NCBI GenBank assembly: GCA_012800515.1
Contig: JAAZJE010000082.1
Span: 1 to 15,370 of the forward strand
DNA: 15,370 nucleotides
Source: Clostridiaceae bacterium
GTDB lineage: Bacteria > Bacillota > Clostridia > Saccharofermentanales > Fastidiosipilaceae
Reading direction: 5' to 3'
In this document: piece by piece, positions 14,307-15,370 of the stretch
Layout: every line of letters starts with the position of its first letter
Numbering within the stretch: the stretch's first letter is position 1
Position numbers and translations under genes: made by a program
Notes under the pieces: model-generated
Seen by the model: the letters and a program-made list of their open reading frames with translations, nothing else
What the model was told of the DNA's origin: nothing
Database searches by the model: none

Positions 14307-14559
14307 AAGTTGGTATATAAGTGTAAGAATGTGATGAATGAGGAATGAATATTACGATGCGGCGGAACGGTGGCTCCGCCGCAGGCTCTTCCTCATATAT
14401 GAATAGTTTGAGACTGCAGCCATAGGAGAGCCACTGGATGAATATCTAGTAAGGTAGTTAAAACTAAAGTGCCTCATATCAATTTATGCTGATTTAAGGT
14501 AAAATATCCGCGTAACCCGACTACAGCCAATCTCAAAGGTCGGGGATCGGAGGATATAT
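14307..14559 (+). other. Intergenic region with inverted repeats and leader of the DUF4349 gene
   Basis: No gene was found here. It contains a nested inverted repeat (14338-14396, listed separately). A six-pair stem, CCCGAC at 14516-14521 with GTCGGG at 14539-14544, lies just before the ribosome site GGAGG at 14549-14553 of the next gene. A TAAAAT at 14500-14505 could be a -10 element, but no convincing -35 lies in front of it. GC content rises again from about 14510. Confidence 0.5.
14338..14396. repeat. Nested two-tier inverted repeat
   Basis: The outer arms ATGAGGAA (14338-14345) and TTCCTCAT (14389-14396) are perfect complements. Inside, TGCGGCGGA (14358-14366) and TCCGCCGCA (14375-14383) form a perfect nine-pair, GC-rich stem with an eight-base loop. 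The unpaired stretches between tiers are 12 and 5 bases. No T-run follows, so a simple intrinsic terminator is unlikely in the + direction. It may be a structured RNA end, a bidirectional or Rho-type stop, or a remnant of a small palindromic element. Confidence 0.6.
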
Positions 14560-15370
14560 ATGTTCAAGAGCAAGAAATTTTTCCGCACGAAGTTTATCGG
14601 TGCGTGGCTGTTGATTTTGTTACTCATTATGAGTTGGGCTCTGACTTCCTGTTCCTCGTCCGGAGGGTCGTACTATCCGGGGAAGGGAGTGGCGCCGCAG
14701 GATCCGGATCGGGAAATCGGACTGAACAATAAATACGCTCCGACCGGTGCGCCGAATCCGGATACGGAGAATCCGGACAAGCCGAATCAGCCGGTCGACC
14801 GGAAGATTATCCGCAATGCGCACTATCAGATGCGATCCACCGACCTGGATGCCACGGTCGGCGGTTTGCGCAGACTTATCAACGAACTCGACGGCTACGA
14901 AACCAATTTCTCTTCGCGGACTTCCGATGAACGGCGCTACATCAACATAGAGTTCAAAGTACCGGCCGAGAAACTGCAGGATTTCATTGACAAAGTCGGA
15001 GATTTCGCGCGGGTTACCCATTCGACGGTCAAGTCCGACGATATTACGGATCAGTATTACGACTACACCATCAGGCTGAGAACGCTGGAGACCTCGCTGG
15101 AAAAGTACTACGACCTGCTGAAAGATGTAAAGGACGTTGATTCGATCATCGCTCTGCAGTCGCGGATTGATTATTTGACGACGGAAATTGAAAGCTTTAA
15201 GGGCACGATCAGGCGCTGGGACAGTCAGGTCGCGTACTCCACGATCAGCATCGAGTTGCAGGAGGAGGACGATCCGACTCTGCTCAAGCGCGAAGTGGAC
15301 TGGAATACCCTGAGCTGGGATGACGTTAAGTATCTGGCGGCGTCCGGATTCAAGTCCGTCGCGGCCTGGC
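14560..15370 (+). CDS. DUF4349-family lipoprotein, N-terminal part
   Basis: The frame runs from the ATG at 14560 to the window edge without a stop, so at least 270 residues are visible. GGAGG at 14549-14553 lies 6 bases upstream. The signal sequence is basic (KSKKFFRTKF), then a hydrophobic stretch (about 13-28), then lipobox LTSC with C31. A Pro/Asp/Asn-rich linker (about 40-80) is followed by the DUF4349 domain: DRKIIRNAHYQMRSTDLDA, GYETNFSS, FKVPAEKLQDFIDKVGDF, DITDQYYDYTIRLRTLETSL, IDYLTTEIESFKGTIRRW and VAYSTISIEL. The domain usually has a long coiled coil (about 165-220 here) and, in complete members, a C-terminal membrane helix, not visible here. Proteins of this family are membrane-anchored and of unknown function. 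Base composition is again like the core genes. Confidence 0.88.
   Translation, partial: MFKSKKFFRTKFIGAWLLILLLIMSWALTSCSSSGGSYYPGKGVAPQDPDREIGLNNKYAPTGAPNPDTENPDKPNQPVDRKIIRNAHYQMRSTDLDATVGGLRRLINELDGYETNFSSRTSDERRYINIEFKVPAEKLQDFIDKVGDFARVTHSTVKSDDITDQYYDYTIRLRTLETSLEKYYDLLKDVKDVDSIIALQSRIDYLTTEIESFKGTIRRWDSQVAYSTISIELQEEDDPTLLKREVDWNTLSWDDVKYLAASGFKSVAAW

Noticed and set aside
14620..15021. Minus-strand frame of 133 codons opposite the lipoprotein gene
   Set aside because: It is rich in Arg and Ile with no recognisable motif, and the + strand frame has a lipobox and the DUF4349 pattern.
1..15370. CRISPR arrays, tRNA or rRNA genes, IS elements
   Set aside because: No regularly spaced repeats, cloverleaf-like genes, rRNA segments or transposase motifs were seen on either strand.

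Overview
The window reads as the chromosome of a Gram-positive bacterium, most likely an anaerobic, fairly GC-rich member of the Clostridia (Firmicutes). The reasons are an NfnAB-type ferredoxin:NADP transhydrogenase (a marker of anaerobic metabolism), a WalRK/VicRK-like two-component system linked to walJ and rlmH, a two-gene SufC/SufB-like iron-sulfur pair in place of a full suf operon, strong AGGAGG-type ribosome binding sites, frequent GTG and TTG starts, and several lipoproteins. The assignment below class level is inference only. All genes lie on the + strand. No rRNA, tRNA, CRISPR array, IS element or transposase was seen.

Region 1 (1-3129) holds the end of an M29-family aminopeptidase, then nfnA and nfnB, which together should form the electron-bifurcating NADH-dependent ferredoxin:NADP+ oxidoreductase. 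Region 2 (3136-8704) is a tightly packed cell-envelope block: uppP (lipid carrier recycling), a WalR-like response regulator, a single-membrane-segment WalK-like kinase, murA (first committed step of peptidoglycan synthesis), walJ/vicX, and rlmH (ribosome maturation). It resembles the streptococcal vicRKX layout with murA inserted between kinase and walJ, and uppP placed in front. A stem-loop with a T-rich tail follows rlmH.

Region 3 (8841-13284) holds a SufC-like ATPase, a single SufB/D-like protein, and a Cu(I)-exporting P-type ATPase. The ATPase carries a second metal-binding domain fused in frame at its C-terminus. That domain has its own Shine-Dalgarno site and ATG, so one gene may yield both the CopA pump and a free 66-residue CopZ-like chaperone. 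This is the most interesting feature of the window.

Region 4 (13285-14559) is visibly more AT-rich and looks like acquired or decaying accessory DNA. It holds phased A-tracts with an 11-bp direct repeat, a short ORF that looks like the C-terminal piece of a longer protein, a lipoprotein of unknown function, and a nested inverted repeat. Region 5 (14560 to the end) returns to GC-rich DNA and begins a DUF4349-type lipoprotein that runs off the window.
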